From Acidimicrobiia bacterium (lineage in GTDB: Bacteria > Actinomycetota > Acidimicrobiia > IMCC26256 > JAENVU01): a stretch of DNA of 34,368 nucleotides. The notes below the pieces were generated by a model that did not search any database, had not been told where the DNA came from, and was given only the letters and a program-made list of their open reading frames with translations. The position numbers and the translations under genes were made by a program. The stretch covers positions 1 through 34,368 of the forward strand of contig SHUZ01000009.1 of the NCBI GenBank assembly GCA_009694415.1. Reading direction: 5' to 3'. Shown piece by piece: positions 26,566-34,368 of this stretch; the first letter of the stretch is position 1, and every line of letters begins with the position of its first letter.

Positions 26566-27560
26566 CGACGGGTGAGTTCCTCGAGCACCTGAGACGCTGT
26601 TACCGATCGGTCATCGTTGTCCGGAATTAGATCCCGCAGTTCGCGTGGTGGGGGAAAGTACTCGTCCTCATCGGTGACGTGAACGTGTTCAACGCCTTCG
26701 GTCGGGGCAAGTCGCGCGATCACCGCTTGTACAAGATCCTCGGGAGCGCTTGCGCCAGCCGTTACTCCCACGACGGCGTCTTCGCCTACGGCTTGAACGT
26801 TCAATTCGTCGGGTCCATCTATACGCAGGACGATGGGGCAACCAGCGGCTTCGGCAACTTTGGCAAGGGCGACGGTGTTCGAAGAGTTCGCGCTTCCAAT
26901 TACGACGACAGCGTCGGCCTGTGTAGCGATCCGAGATAGAGCGGCTTGACGGTTTGTCGTGGCGAAGCAGAGGTCATTGCGCGATGCGGTCCAAAGCGAT
27001 GGGAACTGTCCACGCGCATCGTCGCGTATCCCTTCCCAATCGTGTAACGCAAGGGTCGTCTGAGCGAGCAACGCGACCTTGTTTGGATCGTCAATGGACG
27101 CAAGCGCTTCCGAAAGATCGGCCGCTCTTTCGACTAGTCGGATCGAGTCGGGTGCCACTGCGAGAGTTCCAACCGCTTCGTCGTGTCCTGCGTGGCCGAC
27201 ATAGAGGATCGTGTAGCCCTTCTTCGCTCGCACTTTGGCTTCATGGTGCACCTTGGTGACAAGTGGGCATACGGCATTTACGACGAAGCGGTTCTGTTCG
27301 CGAGCGGAGATGACTACTTCTGGTGTCGATCCGTGAGCTGAGAGCATGAGCGGGGCTCTCTCCGGCACTTCGCTCACGTCGTCGACGAAGATGACACCGA
27401 ATTCCCGGAAACGTTCTACCACCAGTCGGTTGTGAACGATCTCGTGGTAGCAGTACACCGGTGGCGGGAAGATCCGCACCATCCAAGCGAGGGCCTTTAT
27501 GGCCATCTCGACTCCGGCACAGAAGCCACGTGGTTCGGCGAGCAGTACCTTGCGAACCAT
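26562..27560 (-). CDS. ispH: 4-hydroxy-3-methylbut-2-enyl diphosphate reductase
   Basis: The 332-residue enzyme performs the last step of the MEP isoprenoid pathway, producing IPP and DMAPP. The three [4Fe-4S] cysteines are Cys14 (EPRGFCAGVEMA), Cys98 (VNAVCPLVTKVH) and Cys198 (NDLCFATTNRQ). Conserved histidines occur in YHEIVHNR, SAHGST and VGHAGHDEAVGT. The segment VIGSANSSNT and VTAGASAPEDLVQAVI close the substrate site. A proline/acid-rich tail (DEDEYFPPPRELRDLIPDND) follows. It is convergent with plsC and divergent from the DUF512 gene 45 bp away. Confidence 0.95.
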   Translation of the reverse strand: MVRKVLLAEPRGFCAGVEMAIKALAWMVRIFPPPVYCYHEIVHNRLVVERFREFGVIFVDDVSEVPERAPLMLSAHGSTPEVVISAREQNRFVVNAVCPLVTKVHHEAKVRAKKGYTILYVGHAGHDEAVGTLAVAPDSIRLVERAADLSEALASIDDPNKVALLAQTTLALHDWEGIRDDARGQFPSLWTASRNDLCFATTNRQAALSRIATQADAVVVIGSANSSNTVALAKVAEAAGCPIVLRIDGPDELNVQAVGEDAVVGVTAGASAPEDLVQAVIARLAPTEGVEHVHVTDEDEYFPPPRELRDLIPDNDDRSVTASQVLEELTRR

Positions 27561-27605
27561 TCACGCAAGGGTAACTCCACGCAGGCGCCCCCCTAGACTC
27601 GCCGC

Positions 27606-29012
27606 ATGCCTCCTGCACGCGTCTTGTCTGTCGCGCCCGGAAGCCCGGCAGAGGCGGCCGGATTACAGGCGGGCGATGATCTACTAATGGTAAATGGCGA
27701 AGATTTGCGCGACGTAATCCGGTACCAAATGCAGGCCGATGAACCGGTCGTTGCACTGATGACGCGGCGTGAAGAAGAGGACCGCTCCGTTGTCATCGAG
27801 AAACCAGCAGGTGCTCCGCTTGGTCTCGAACTTGAACACGCCGTGTTTGACCGAGTCCGTACCTGTGACAACCACTGCCCTTTTTGTTTTATCTACCAAC
27901 TTCCGAAAGGCATGCGGAGAAGTCTCTATCTAAAGGATGACGACTACCGCCTCTCCTTCTTATATGGCAACTTCACGACCCTCACGCGGTTCACCGAAGC
28001 CGACCTTGAACGTGTAGTCACCGAACGGCTTGGACCGCTTTATGTGAGCATCCATGCAACCGACCCGGAAGTACGTGCGAGTTTGTTGCGGAATCGGCGG
28101 GGTGCGACAAGTTTGCGTTGGTTGGGTGCGCTTCTAGATGCTGACATCGAAGTGCATGGTCAGGTGGTGGTGTGTCCAGGAGTCAATGACGGCGAGATAC
28201 TTGAAGACACCATGCTTGGCATTCTGGATCGCTTCCCGCGTATCGCGAGTGTCGGAGTGGTGCCGCTCGGGGTGAGCCGTTTCAATCGCGAAGCAGAGAT
28301 GCGTACGCACACGCTCGAAGAAGCCGCAGCAACATTGGATGTCATTGGACGATGGCAGGATGTCTTTACGGACGCACTCGGCCGACGGATGGTTTTCGCC
28401 GCCGACGAGTACTACTTGATGGCTGGTCGCCCGTTTCCGGAACTCGCTGCATACGAAGAGATTGTGCAGCATGAGAATGGAATCGGAATGGCAAGGGTTT
28501 TTGAGGCAGAGGTAACGGTCGCGCTGTCCGGACATGACGTAGACGGAACGGGCACGCGTCCAGGATTCTTCGCATGGGTCGATGGAGCGCCTGCAGAGGG
28601 TTACAGGGCACCGCGCCTTGAGGTGGCGGAGGCTAAATCCAATGCCCTGCTCAACGTGCGCGACGCACGCGTTGGAGCGCCGATTGTGCTCCTGACGGGC
28701 GAATACGGCGCGCGCGTCCTTGAACCGCTCGTCAGCGCCCTGTCGAAGCATGCTGGCGTGGAAGTTGTTTTGCAACCGGTAATCAACAACTTCTTCGGTG
28801 GCAACATTGCCGTCACGGGATTGTGTACGGCCTCTGATTTGCAGGTGGCGATTCAAAGCGTGCCCGACGATTCGCGTGTGTTGTTGCCCGATGTCATGTT
28901 GAGCGGGGGTTTGTTCCTGGATGGCGGGTCGCTTGCAGACCTGTCGCGTCCCGTTGAGGTCGTAGGTACCGATGGCGGTTCGCTAGTGCGCGCGCTTGGG
29001 AGTGCCACATGA
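27606..29012 (+). CDS. DUF512 family protein with PDZ and radical-SAM-like Cys cluster
   Basis: The 468-residue protein starts with a PDZ-like domain (about 1-60: VLSVAPGSPAEAAGLQAGDDLLMVNG). It continues with a radical-SAM-like domain whose Cys87, Cys91 and Cys94 form CxxxCxxC (RTCDNHCPFCFIYQLPKGMR). The C-terminal DUF512 domain includes LLTGEYGARVLEPLV and NNFFGGNIAVTGLCTASDL. The reaction is not known to me. Homologues are often next to der (engA) in clostridia and cyanobacteria, and here too the gene directly overlaps der (ATGA), which hints at a role connected to ribosome assembly or translation. The protein is full-length and all three cluster cysteines are present. Confidence 0.88.
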   Translation: MPPARVLSVAPGSPAEAAGLQAGDDLLMVNGEDLRDVIRYQMQADEPVVALMTRREEEDRSVVIEKPAGAPLGLELEHAVFDRVRTCDNHCPFCFIYQLPKGMRRSLYLKDDDYRLSFLYGNFTTLTRFTEADLERVVTERLGPLYVSIHATDPEVRASLLRNRRGATSLRWLGALLDADIEVHGQVVVCPGVNDGEILEDTMLGILDRFPRIASVGVVPLGVSRFNREAEMRTHTLEEAAATLDVIGRWQDVFTDALGRRMVFAADEYYLMAGRPFPELAAYEEIVQHENGIGMARVFEAEVTVALSGHDVDGTGTRPGFFAWVDGAPAEGYRAPRLEVAEAKSNALLNVRDARVGAPIVLLTGEYGARVLEPLVSALSKHAGVEVVLQPVINNFFGGNIAVTGLCTASDLQVAIQSVPDDSRVLLPDVMLSGGLFLDGGSLADLSRPVEVVGTDGGSLVRALGSAT

Positions 29013-30337
29013 GTGATCGCAAGATGAAAGCGGACCTGCCGCTCGTTGCTGTCGTGGGGCGTCCGAACGTTGGCAAGTCAACCCTTGTGAATCGCATCGT
29101 CGGTAGGCGTGAAGCGATCGTCCAGGAACTGCCTGGGGTAACGCGAGATCGCAAGGAGTTAGAAGCAGATTGGAATGGCCGTCAGTTTCTTCTCGTTGAC
29201 ACCGGCGGCTGGATGCGCACCGATGAACCACTAGCGAAACAGGTGAGCGAACAAGCCGAGCGCGCTATTCGCGAAGCCGACGTGATTTTGTTTGTCGTTG
29301 ATGTGCGGGTCGGCGTTATTGAAGAAGATACGCAGGTGGCGCGCATCCTTCAGCGCACAGAGACGCCGGTCTTGGTAGTTGCTAACAAGGTCGACGATCA
29401 GCCAAAAGAGATCGAAGCATGGAACTTCACGCGACTCGGGCTTGGGGAGCCGCATTTGATTTCGGCAATACATGGTCGGGGGAGTGGCGATCTCCTAGAT
29501 GTGCTCGTTGAGCTACTGCCGCCCGAGCCTGAAGAAATACCCGAAGAGATCGACAGGCCGTTCTCGGTGTGCATTGTCGGACGCCCAAATGTTGGTAAGT
29601 CGACGTTGTTCAATCGAATGGTTGGAGACGAACGATCAGTTGTACACGACATGCCGGGTACGACGCGGGACTCCATTGACACGGTCATTGAGACCGAGGA
29701 CGGCCCACTGCGGTTTGTCGATACGGCTGGCATGCGCAGGCGCAGCAAGGTGGATGAACCAACCGAGTACTACTCGGTCGTGCGAGCACTTCAAGCTGTT
29801 GATCGATCGGATGCTTCACTGTTCGTTATTGACGCGACGGAAGGTGTCAGCCATCAGGACCAGCGCCTTGCCGAACGGATAGACGCTGCAGGTACCGCAA
29901 TTGTTGTGGTGCTCAATAAGTGGGATCTCGTACCGACCGAGTCGAGACCACAGATCCTTATCGATGTGAAGGACCGCCTCGGCTTCCTCGATTACGCACC
30001 AGTTCTGAAGACGAGCGCATTGAGTGGCCGCAACATAAAGAGCGTGTTGCCAGCGCTGCGCGAGGCGGAGGCCGCGTATCAAAAACGCGTACCGACTGCG
30101 GAGTTGAATCGCGTGCTTCGTGATGCACAACAACGCCATCCGCCACCCGTAGACCGCAAGCATCGGCCGCGCGTGCTTTACGCGACGCAAGGTGCGATTG
30201 AACCGCCGACATTCACGCTGTTTGCAACACGCCGATTGCCAGCCACTTACCTGCGATACTTGGAACGACGAATACGGGAACATTTCGATCTTGGACCAAC
30301 GCCGATCAAGATGAGGGTTCGACCACGCAATGAATAG
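29009..30337 (+). CDS. der: ribosome biogenesis GTPase Der (EngA)
   Basis: The 442-residue protein has two tandem GTPase domains, the hallmark of Der, needed for 50S subunit maturation. The first P-loop is GRPNVGKST at about 17-25 and the second, identical, is at about 191-199 (GRPNVGKSTLFNRMVG). The G3 motifs are DTGGW and DTAGMRRRSKV, and the G4 motifs are NKVD and NKWD. A KH-like domain fills the C-terminal 110 residues (RVLYATQGAIEPPTFTLFAT, YLRYLERRIREHFDL). The start overlaps the DUF512 gene; the stop overlaps the start of the HMG-CoA lyase gene by 8 bp. Confidence 0.96.
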   Translation: MSDRKMKADLPLVAVVGRPNVGKSTLVNRIVGRREAIVQELPGVTRDRKELEADWNGRQFLLVDTGGWMRTDEPLAKQVSEQAERAIREADVILFVVDVRVGVIEEDTQVARILQRTETPVLVVANKVDDQPKEIEAWNFTRLGLGEPHLISAIHGRGSGDLLDVLVELLPPEPEEIPEEIDRPFSVCIVGRPNVGKSTLFNRMVGDERSVVHDMPGTTRDSIDTVIETEDGPLRFVDTAGMRRRSKVDEPTEYYSVVRALQAVDRSDASLFVIDATEGVSHQDQRLAERIDAAGTAIVVVLNKWDLVPTESRPQILIDVKDRLGFLDYAPVLKTSALSGRNIKSVLPALREAEAAYQKRVPTAELNRVLRDAQQRHPPPVDRKHRPRVLYATQGAIEPPTFTLFATRRLPATYLRYLERRIREHFDLGPTPIKMRVRPRNE

Positions 30338-31262
30338 AAGCGAGTATCCGCGCAGCGTTGCGATTCGTGAGGTTGGCCCGCGTGACGGGCTGCAGAACGA
30401 AGCGCCGATTTCTGTGGGTGAGCGCGTCCGGCTGATCGACGCTCTGTCGTTGACGGGTTTGCGGCGGATAGAGGCAGCATCATTTGTGGCGCCATCGGCG
30501 ATTCCGGCGATGGCCGGTGCCGAAGAGGTTATGGCTGGCATCAAAAGGAAAACCGGTATCGCATATTCGGCGCTGGTCCCTAACCTGCGTGGAGCCGAGA
30601 GAGGACTCGCGGCGAATTCAGACGAACTCGAGGTAGTGATAAGTGCGAGCGAGACGCACAACCAGCGCAACGTGAATCGCACAATTGATGAGTCGCTTGC
30701 AGCGGTTATAGAAATCGTTGCCCTCGCCCATGGCGCTGGCAAGAAGGTGGATGCGATTGTGTCGACAACTTTCGGGTGCGCATACGAAGGCGATGTCGAA
30801 CCCAGTCGCGTCGCGGCGATTGCTGCGACGCTCCGTGAGACGGGCGTGGATGGTCTGTCATTTGGTGACACGACTGGGATGGCATCCCCGCGTCGGGTCC
30901 ATGAAGTGTTGGATGCAATCGAAGGCGCCGGGATTGCAGCGAACGACGTTGGGCTTCATTTCCACAACACGCGAGGTGCGGGTCTGGCAAATGTTCTTGC
31001 GGGACTCGACAGGGGCGTTTCGCAATTTGATGCGTCGGTCGGCGGATTAGGTGGTTGTCCGTATGCTCCTGGCGCTACCGGGAATATTGTCACCGAGGAT
31101 TTGGTTCATATGCTCATGGACATGGGCATTGAGACAGGCGTGGATCTCGATGCGCTAATCGGATGTGCATTGCTCGCGCAGGAATTGGTCGGCCGCGAGT
31201 TGCCGGGTCAAGTGATGCGATCCGGGCCACGCAGCAAGACAGTGGAGGGGGCCACAACGTGA
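30330..31262 (+). CDS. hydroxymethylglutaryl-CoA lyase
   Basis: The 310-residue TIM-barrel enzyme cleaves HMG-CoA to acetoacetate and acetyl-CoA, the last step of leucine breakdown. Signatures are REVGPRDGLQNE (about 13-24, catalytic Arg-Asp), metal ligands in GLHFHNTRGAG, and the flexible loop GLGGCPYAPGATGNIVTEDLV with the catalytic Cys near 241. The isopropylmalate synthase-type domain is complete. The gene overlaps der by 8 bp and the next gene by GTGA. Adjacent acyl-CoA carboxylase beta subunit suggests a shared acyl-CoA catabolic pathway. Related DRE-TIM lyases exist, but the C-terminal loop argues for HMG-CoA lyase. Confidence 0.9.
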   Translation: MNRSEYPRSVAIREVGPRDGLQNEAPISVGERVRLIDALSLTGLRRIEAASFVAPSAIPAMAGAEEVMAGIKRKTGIAYSALVPNLRGAERGLAANSDELEVVISASETHNQRNVNRTIDESLAAVIEIVALAHGAGKKVDAIVSTTFGCAYEGDVEPSRVAAIAATLRETGVDGLSFGDTTGMASPRRVHEVLDAIEGAGIAANDVGLHFHNTRGAGLANVLAGLDRGVSQFDASVGGLGGCPYAPGATGNIVTEDLVHMLMDMGIETGVDLDALIGCALLAQELVGRELPGQVMRSGPRSKTVEGATT

Positions 31263-32791
31263 CCGAGCATGAGGCGGTTCGCAAGCAAACGGAACGAGCG
31301 CTGCAAGGAAATCTCGATAAGGATCGGGACAAACTTGTTGCTGCCAACAAAATGTTCGTACGTGATCGTCTTGCTATCTTGCTCGATGAAGGTTCATTCG
31401 TCGAAGATGGATTACTCGCGAATGCGCTAGCTACGGACTTGCCGGCCGATGGCGTTGTGACGGGTACGGGGCTCATTGATGGCCGCCCCGTGTGTGTGAT
31501 GGCCAACGACTCGACGGTGAAGGCCGGTTCATGGGGGGCACGCACGGTTGAAAAGATTGTTCGGCTTACCGAAACTGCTTTGCGCCTTGAGATTCCTGTT
31601 GTTTATTTGGTTGACAGCGCCGGCGCGCGCATAACGGACCAGGTCGAGTTGTTTCCTGGTCGTAGGGGAGCGGGGCGAATTTTTGCCAATCAGGTGCGCC
31701 TCTCTGGTCGTGTGCCGCAGGTGTGTTGTTTGTTTGGGCCGTCGGCGGCAGGCGGTGCGTACATTCCCGCGTTCTGCGACATCGTGTTCATGGTCGAAGG
31801 TAATGCATCTATGTATCTCGGATCGCCGAGGATGGCCGAAGAAGTCATTGGCGAGCAAGCAACGCTCGAGGAAATGGGCGGAGCGCGCATGCATGCGACC
31901 GTCAGCGGTTGTGGTGACAATCTCGTGGGCAACGACGAAGAAGCGATCGCGGGCGCCAAGCGGTGGTTGTCTTACTTGCCAACTTCGTGGAAATCGGCCG
32001 CACCGGAGGCAAAAGCATTGCTGCCTTTAGGAACGGCACGGCCCATTGCAGCGCTGGTCCCATCAGAAGAACGGCGCGCGTATGACATGCACAAGGTGAT
32101 CGAGGCTCTTGTGGATGACGGCACATTCTTCGAGACCAAACCGCTTTTCGCGAAGGAGTTGGTGACCGGGTTCGCGCGGTTAGATGGCAAGGCTCTCGGT
32201 ATCGTGGCTAACAATCCGATGCATCTTGGTGGTGTGCTGTTCGGTGATAGCGCAGATAAAGCTGCGCGGTTCATCTGGTTGTGTGATGCGTTCAATGTGC
32301 CGTTGCTATTCCTCGCGGATGTTCCCGGCTTCATGATCGGGACCCAGGTAGAGCGCGCAGGGATCATCCGTCATGGGGCCAAGATGATTACATCGGTTGC
32401 CGAAGCGACGGTTCCCAAGATCAGTGTGATTGTGCGGAAGGCGTACGGCGCTGGGTTGTACGCAATGTGCGGCCCTGCGTTCGATCCAGATGCTTGTATT
32501 GCGCTGCCGAGCGCAAAGATTGCAGTGATGGGCCCAGAGCCTGCTGTGAACGCTGTTTTCTACAACAAGATCCAAGCGATCGAAGATGCAGCTGAACGTG
32601 CGGCTTTTGTCGCAGCGCGGCGCGAGGAGTACGAGGAAGATGTCGACCTCGTGCACTTGGCTGCTGAACTTGTAGTGGATGCCGTTGTGCAACCCGAGGA
32701 CCTGCGCGCAGATTTGATCCGGCGGTTCGCGTTGGCAAGTACGCGTCGGAGAGAACATTTCGATCGCCGCCACGGCGTACCTCCCGTTTAG
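31259..32791 (+). CDS. acyl-CoA carboxylase, carboxyltransferase (beta) subunit
   Basis: The GTG at 31259 overlaps the stop of the lyase gene (GTGA) and has GGAGG upstream; the frame is open further back but only through the lyase gene. The 510-residue protein has the two crotonase-like carboxyltransferase halves: VYLVDSAGARITDQVELFPGR and GPSAAGGAYIPAFCD in the first, FLADVPGFMIGTQVERAGII and VIVRKAYGAGLYAMCG in the second. It transfers CO2 from carboxybiotin to an acyl-CoA. The link to HMG-CoA lyase suggests methylcrotonyl-CoA, but propionyl- or acetyl-CoA are possible. No biotin carboxylase/carrier subunit is in the window, so a partner must be encoded elsewhere. Confidence 0.9.
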   Translation: MTEHEAVRKQTERALQGNLDKDRDKLVAANKMFVRDRLAILLDEGSFVEDGLLANALATDLPADGVVTGTGLIDGRPVCVMANDSTVKAGSWGARTVEKIVRLTETALRLEIPVVYLVDSAGARITDQVELFPGRRGAGRIFANQVRLSGRVPQVCCLFGPSAAGGAYIPAFCDIVFMVEGNASMYLGSPRMAEEVIGEQATLEEMGGARMHATVSGCGDNLVGNDEEAIAGAKRWLSYLPTSWKSAAPEAKALLPLGTARPIAALVPSEERRAYDMHKVIEALVDDGTFFETKPLFAKELVTGFARLDGKALGIVANNPMHLGGVLFGDSADKAARFIWLCDAFNVPLLFLADVPGFMIGTQVERAGIIRHGAKMITSVAEATVPKISVIVRKAYGAGLYAMCGPAFDPDACIALPSAKIAVMGPEPAVNAVFYNKIQAIEDAAERAAFVAARREEYEEDVDLVHLAAELVVDAVVQPEDLRADLIRRFALASTRRREHFDRRHGVPPV

Positions 32792-32800
32792 GGGATCAAG

Positions 32801-33028
32801 GTGCCCTGGTGCACAGACTGCGACCGGTTTCTATCGCCGTCGACGGTTTCCGAAGACGGGTCATGCCCTGCGTGCGGCAGGCAAGTAGACGACAGCGCTG
32901 CAGTTGGCCGAAAGGATGACGCCGAGGCGCTGCCACCGGTCCCGTGGCACCTAAAAGTGCTCGCGAGCGGTGTAGTCGCTTACTTGGGTTGGCGTGTGGT
33001 GCAAGGCATTGTGTGGCTAATCGACTGA
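32801..33028 (+). CDS. small zinc-ribbon protein with C-terminal membrane helix
   Basis: The 75-residue protein begins at a GTG with AGGGGATCAAG upstream. Cys4 and Cys7 (PWCTDC), and Cys22 and Cys25 (SCPACG), form a zinc ribbon of about 25 residues. A linker leads to a hydrophobic helix at about 48-72 (WHLKVLASGVVAYLGWRVV), so the zinc ribbon is probably anchored at the inner membrane face. I do not recognise a named family. It is 9 bp downstream of the carboxylase gene and likely the last gene of that transcript, just before tRNA-Pro. Confidence 0.75.
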   Translation: MPWCTDCDRFLSPSTVSEDGSCPACGRQVDDSAAVGRKDDAEALPPVPWHLKVLASGVVAYLGWRVVQGIVWLID

Positions 33029-33073
33029 TCGGTTCAGCCATGCTGTTGCGTTACCCGTACACTCTCGCCCTTA

Positions 33074-33151
33074 CGGGCTGTGGCGCAGCTTGGTTAGCGC
33101 GTCGGTCTGGGGGACCGAAGGTCCCGGGTTCGAGTCCCGGCAGCCCGACCA
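33074..33151 (+). tRNA. tRNA-Pro (anticodon GGG), CCA encoded
   Basis: The acceptor stem CGGGCTG (33074-33080) pairs with CAGCCCG (33141-33147), followed by discriminator A and an encoded CCA. The anticodon stem TCGGT/ACCGA encloses the loop CTGGGGG, giving anticodon GGG for proline. The D-arm GCGCAGCTTGGTTAGCGC and the T-arm GGGTTCGAGTCCC are canonical. A C at position 1 is typical of bacterial tRNA-Pro. Its 3' end faces the integrase gene and is the probable attachment site of the adjoining mobile element. Confidence 0.95.
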
Positions 33152-33217
33152 CCATAAGTGCAGGTCAGAACACCGGAGCGTTTCCTTTTATTGAACCAGC
33201 AGTCGAGAAACACGCTT

Positions 33218-33239
33218 ATTTGTCACAGATTTGTCACAG
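33218..33239. repeat. tandem 11-bp repeat ATTTGTCACAG x2, candidate integrase arm sites
   Basis: Two identical head-to-tail copies of ATTTGTCACAG lie between the tRNA-Pro 3' end and the integrase stop codon. Short tandem repeats at this place are typical of the arm-type sites that tyrosine integrases bind with their N-terminal domain at att sites. Binding is inferred from position and form only. Confidence 0.5.
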
Positions 33240-33249
33240 AAATATTTGT

Positions 33250-34368
33250 TTAACGCGGAAATAGGACCATCGCGATTCGTTGCGCGGCGTCTTCCTGCAT
33301 CCCTGGAAGTACATGAGAGTAGATGTCGAGGGTGATCGAGACATTCGCATGACCCAGTCTTTCGGCCATCACTTTGGGGCTGATTCCGGCCGCCAGACCA
33401 AGTGTCGCGTGCGTATGGCGGAGTCCATGGAATGGGATCGATACGAGGTTCGCTGCAGCGCAGCGGCGTTTGAACATTTCTGACACGCTCGAAGGATGGA
33501 GAGCGCGGCCATCTTCGTGTGTAAACAAGTAGCCAAGGTCTTGCCAGGCGTCGCCCCAACGGAGCCGGTCTTGAGCCTGTCGTGAACGGTGGCTTCGAAG
33601 AGCTGCGACGGTGGCCGGATCAATCGCTACGGTGCGCCCGCGGCCCGATTTCGGCGTTCCCTCGAAAACGTCGTAACCAACCGCGACTCGTGATCTCTGT
33701 ACCGCTATTAGTCCTCGATCGAGATCGACGTCAGGCCATTGCAATGCCAGCAATTCGCCCCGCCGTAACCCGGTGAGGCTCGCCAACATAAATAGGCCAT
33801 ACAGCCGGTCCGTCCTTACCGAATCGAGAAACGAACGAAGTTGATCGGCAGACCAAGCACGGAGAACTGTTTTTTGTGGACGTGGAGGAGTCGCGTGCTC
33901 GGCTGGGTTATTCGAAAGGAGACCCCAACGATCAAGCATCGGCGAACATTCTGTGCAGGATCTTGTGAACGTGCAGAACGGTTCTTGCTGAGAGCGGGCC
34001 GCCGGAGACATTTCCTCGCCGGTTCCCAGATTCGAGAAGTTGGCCGTAGTGGGCAGTGAGAAGTCCGGGTGTGACGGAGCGCATGGGAATCGCTCCGATT
34101 TTGGGGATCACATGCGCGCGTAGTTTTTGGTTGTATCCGCTCCATGTTGAAGGTTTTAGTGATGGACGCACCGTCTCGAGCCAGTCGGCAGCGAATGATC
34201 CGATTGTCTGTCGTGATGGAGCAGCGCGTGGCAGGGTTCCTTTGTCACCAACGATTTCCGACAGTTCCTCCAAGGCAGCCTTCCTTGTCAGGAATCCTGT
34301 TCGGCGGACTTGACGGCGTTTGCCTGTCGCCGCGTCCATGCCGGCGTCGACGACAAACGACCAGCGAC
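33250..34368 (-). pseudogene. phage/ICE tyrosine integrase, frameshifted and cut by the window edge
   Basis: The minus strand encodes a tyrosine integrase in two frames. The 5' frame, open from beyond the window edge (WSFVVDAGMDAATGKRRQVRR), holds the arm-binding and core-binding domains (IGSFAADWLETVRPSLKPSTW) and stops at TGA 33932-33934 after MFADA. The next frame continues at once with DRWGLLSNNPAEHATPP and the whole catalytic domain: Arg in TGLRRGELLALQW, Lys in TPKSGRGR, HGLRH, LGHANVS and Tyr in DIYSHV. One extra base near 33931-33936 accounts for the break. All catalytic residues remain, so this is either a recent mutation or a sequence error. Its 3' end points to tRNA-Pro, as in integrative elements at tRNA genes; the rest of the element lies to the right. 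Confidence 0.85.

Noticed and set aside
29816-30871. 351-residue minus-strand ORF across the der and HMG-CoA lyase genes
   Set aside because: It spans two well-recognised plus-strand genes and has no recognisable motif.
33074-34368. Programmed frameshift in the integrase gene
   Set aside because: The site GCT TGA T lacks a slippery codon that would re-pair in the +1 frame and no stimulatory structure is evident; a mutation or sequencing error is simpler.

Overview
The window is a stretch of actinobacterial chromosome with almost no non-coding space. The order HAD phosphatase, small phasin-like protein, tlyA, nadK, recN, steA-like, mctB/steB-like, pyrG, xerD, then scpA, scpB, rluB, cmk and der matches, from memory, the Rv1692-Rv1713 region of Mycobacterium tuberculosis and its relatives. 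Moderate GC content, a standalone AroH-type chorismate mutase with tyrA and aroA between rluB and cmk, and a KorAB pair suggest a deep-branching Actinomycetota lineage such as Acidimicrobiia. That lineage is inference; the phylum is fairly safe.

Layout. 1-812 (minus) is a partial DUF2090 sugar-phosphate aldolase-like gene cut by the window edge. 946-3856 encodes 2-oxoglutarate:ferredoxin oxidoreductase (korA-korB), convergent with a DUF1015 gene (3914-5140, minus). 5280-12911 is a long plus-strand run: HAD phosphatase, phasin-like protein, TlyA, NAD kinase, RecN, SteA-like, MctB/SteB-like and a MraY/WecA-like membrane transferase. It ends in a perfect 22-bp-arm palindrome. A minus-strand membrane glycosyltransferase (12938-14395) lies between this run and pyrG. 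pyrG ends in a second, degenerate copy of the same palindrome, followed by xerD, a DksA/TraR zinc-finger protein, a site-2 protease and an HD-domain protein. trpS (minus) comes next. A second long plus-strand run follows: a small unknown ORF, scpA, scpB, rluB, aroH, tyrA, aroA, cmk and plsC. ispH (minus) converges on it. A third run is DUF512 radical-SAM-like protein, der, HMG-CoA lyase, acyl-CoA carboxylase beta and a zinc-ribbon membrane protein. The window closes with tRNA-Pro(GGG) and a tyrosine integrase gene (minus) that carries a frameshift and runs off the right edge.

Functionally the region is mostly core housekeeping: chromosome segregation (ScpAB, XerD), repair (RecN), ribosome maturation (TlyA, RluB, Der), nucleotide and cofactor synthesis (PyrG, Cmk, NadK), aromatic amino acids (AroH, TyrA, AroA), isoprenoids and lipids (IspH, PlsC) and cell envelope (SteA/SteB, GT4-like, GT39-like). 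Many neighbours overlap by 4 bp (GTGA, ATGA or TTGA), which indicates translational coupling. The only accessory DNA is the integrated element beginning at tRNA-Pro.

I found no strong case for a wholly new system. The points most worth a second look are the palindromes that hold stop codons in their loops, an EPSP synthase with altered substrate-binding residues, a MraY-like enzyme without the usual histidine motif, and the tRNA-Pro/integrase junction with tandem 11-bp repeats.
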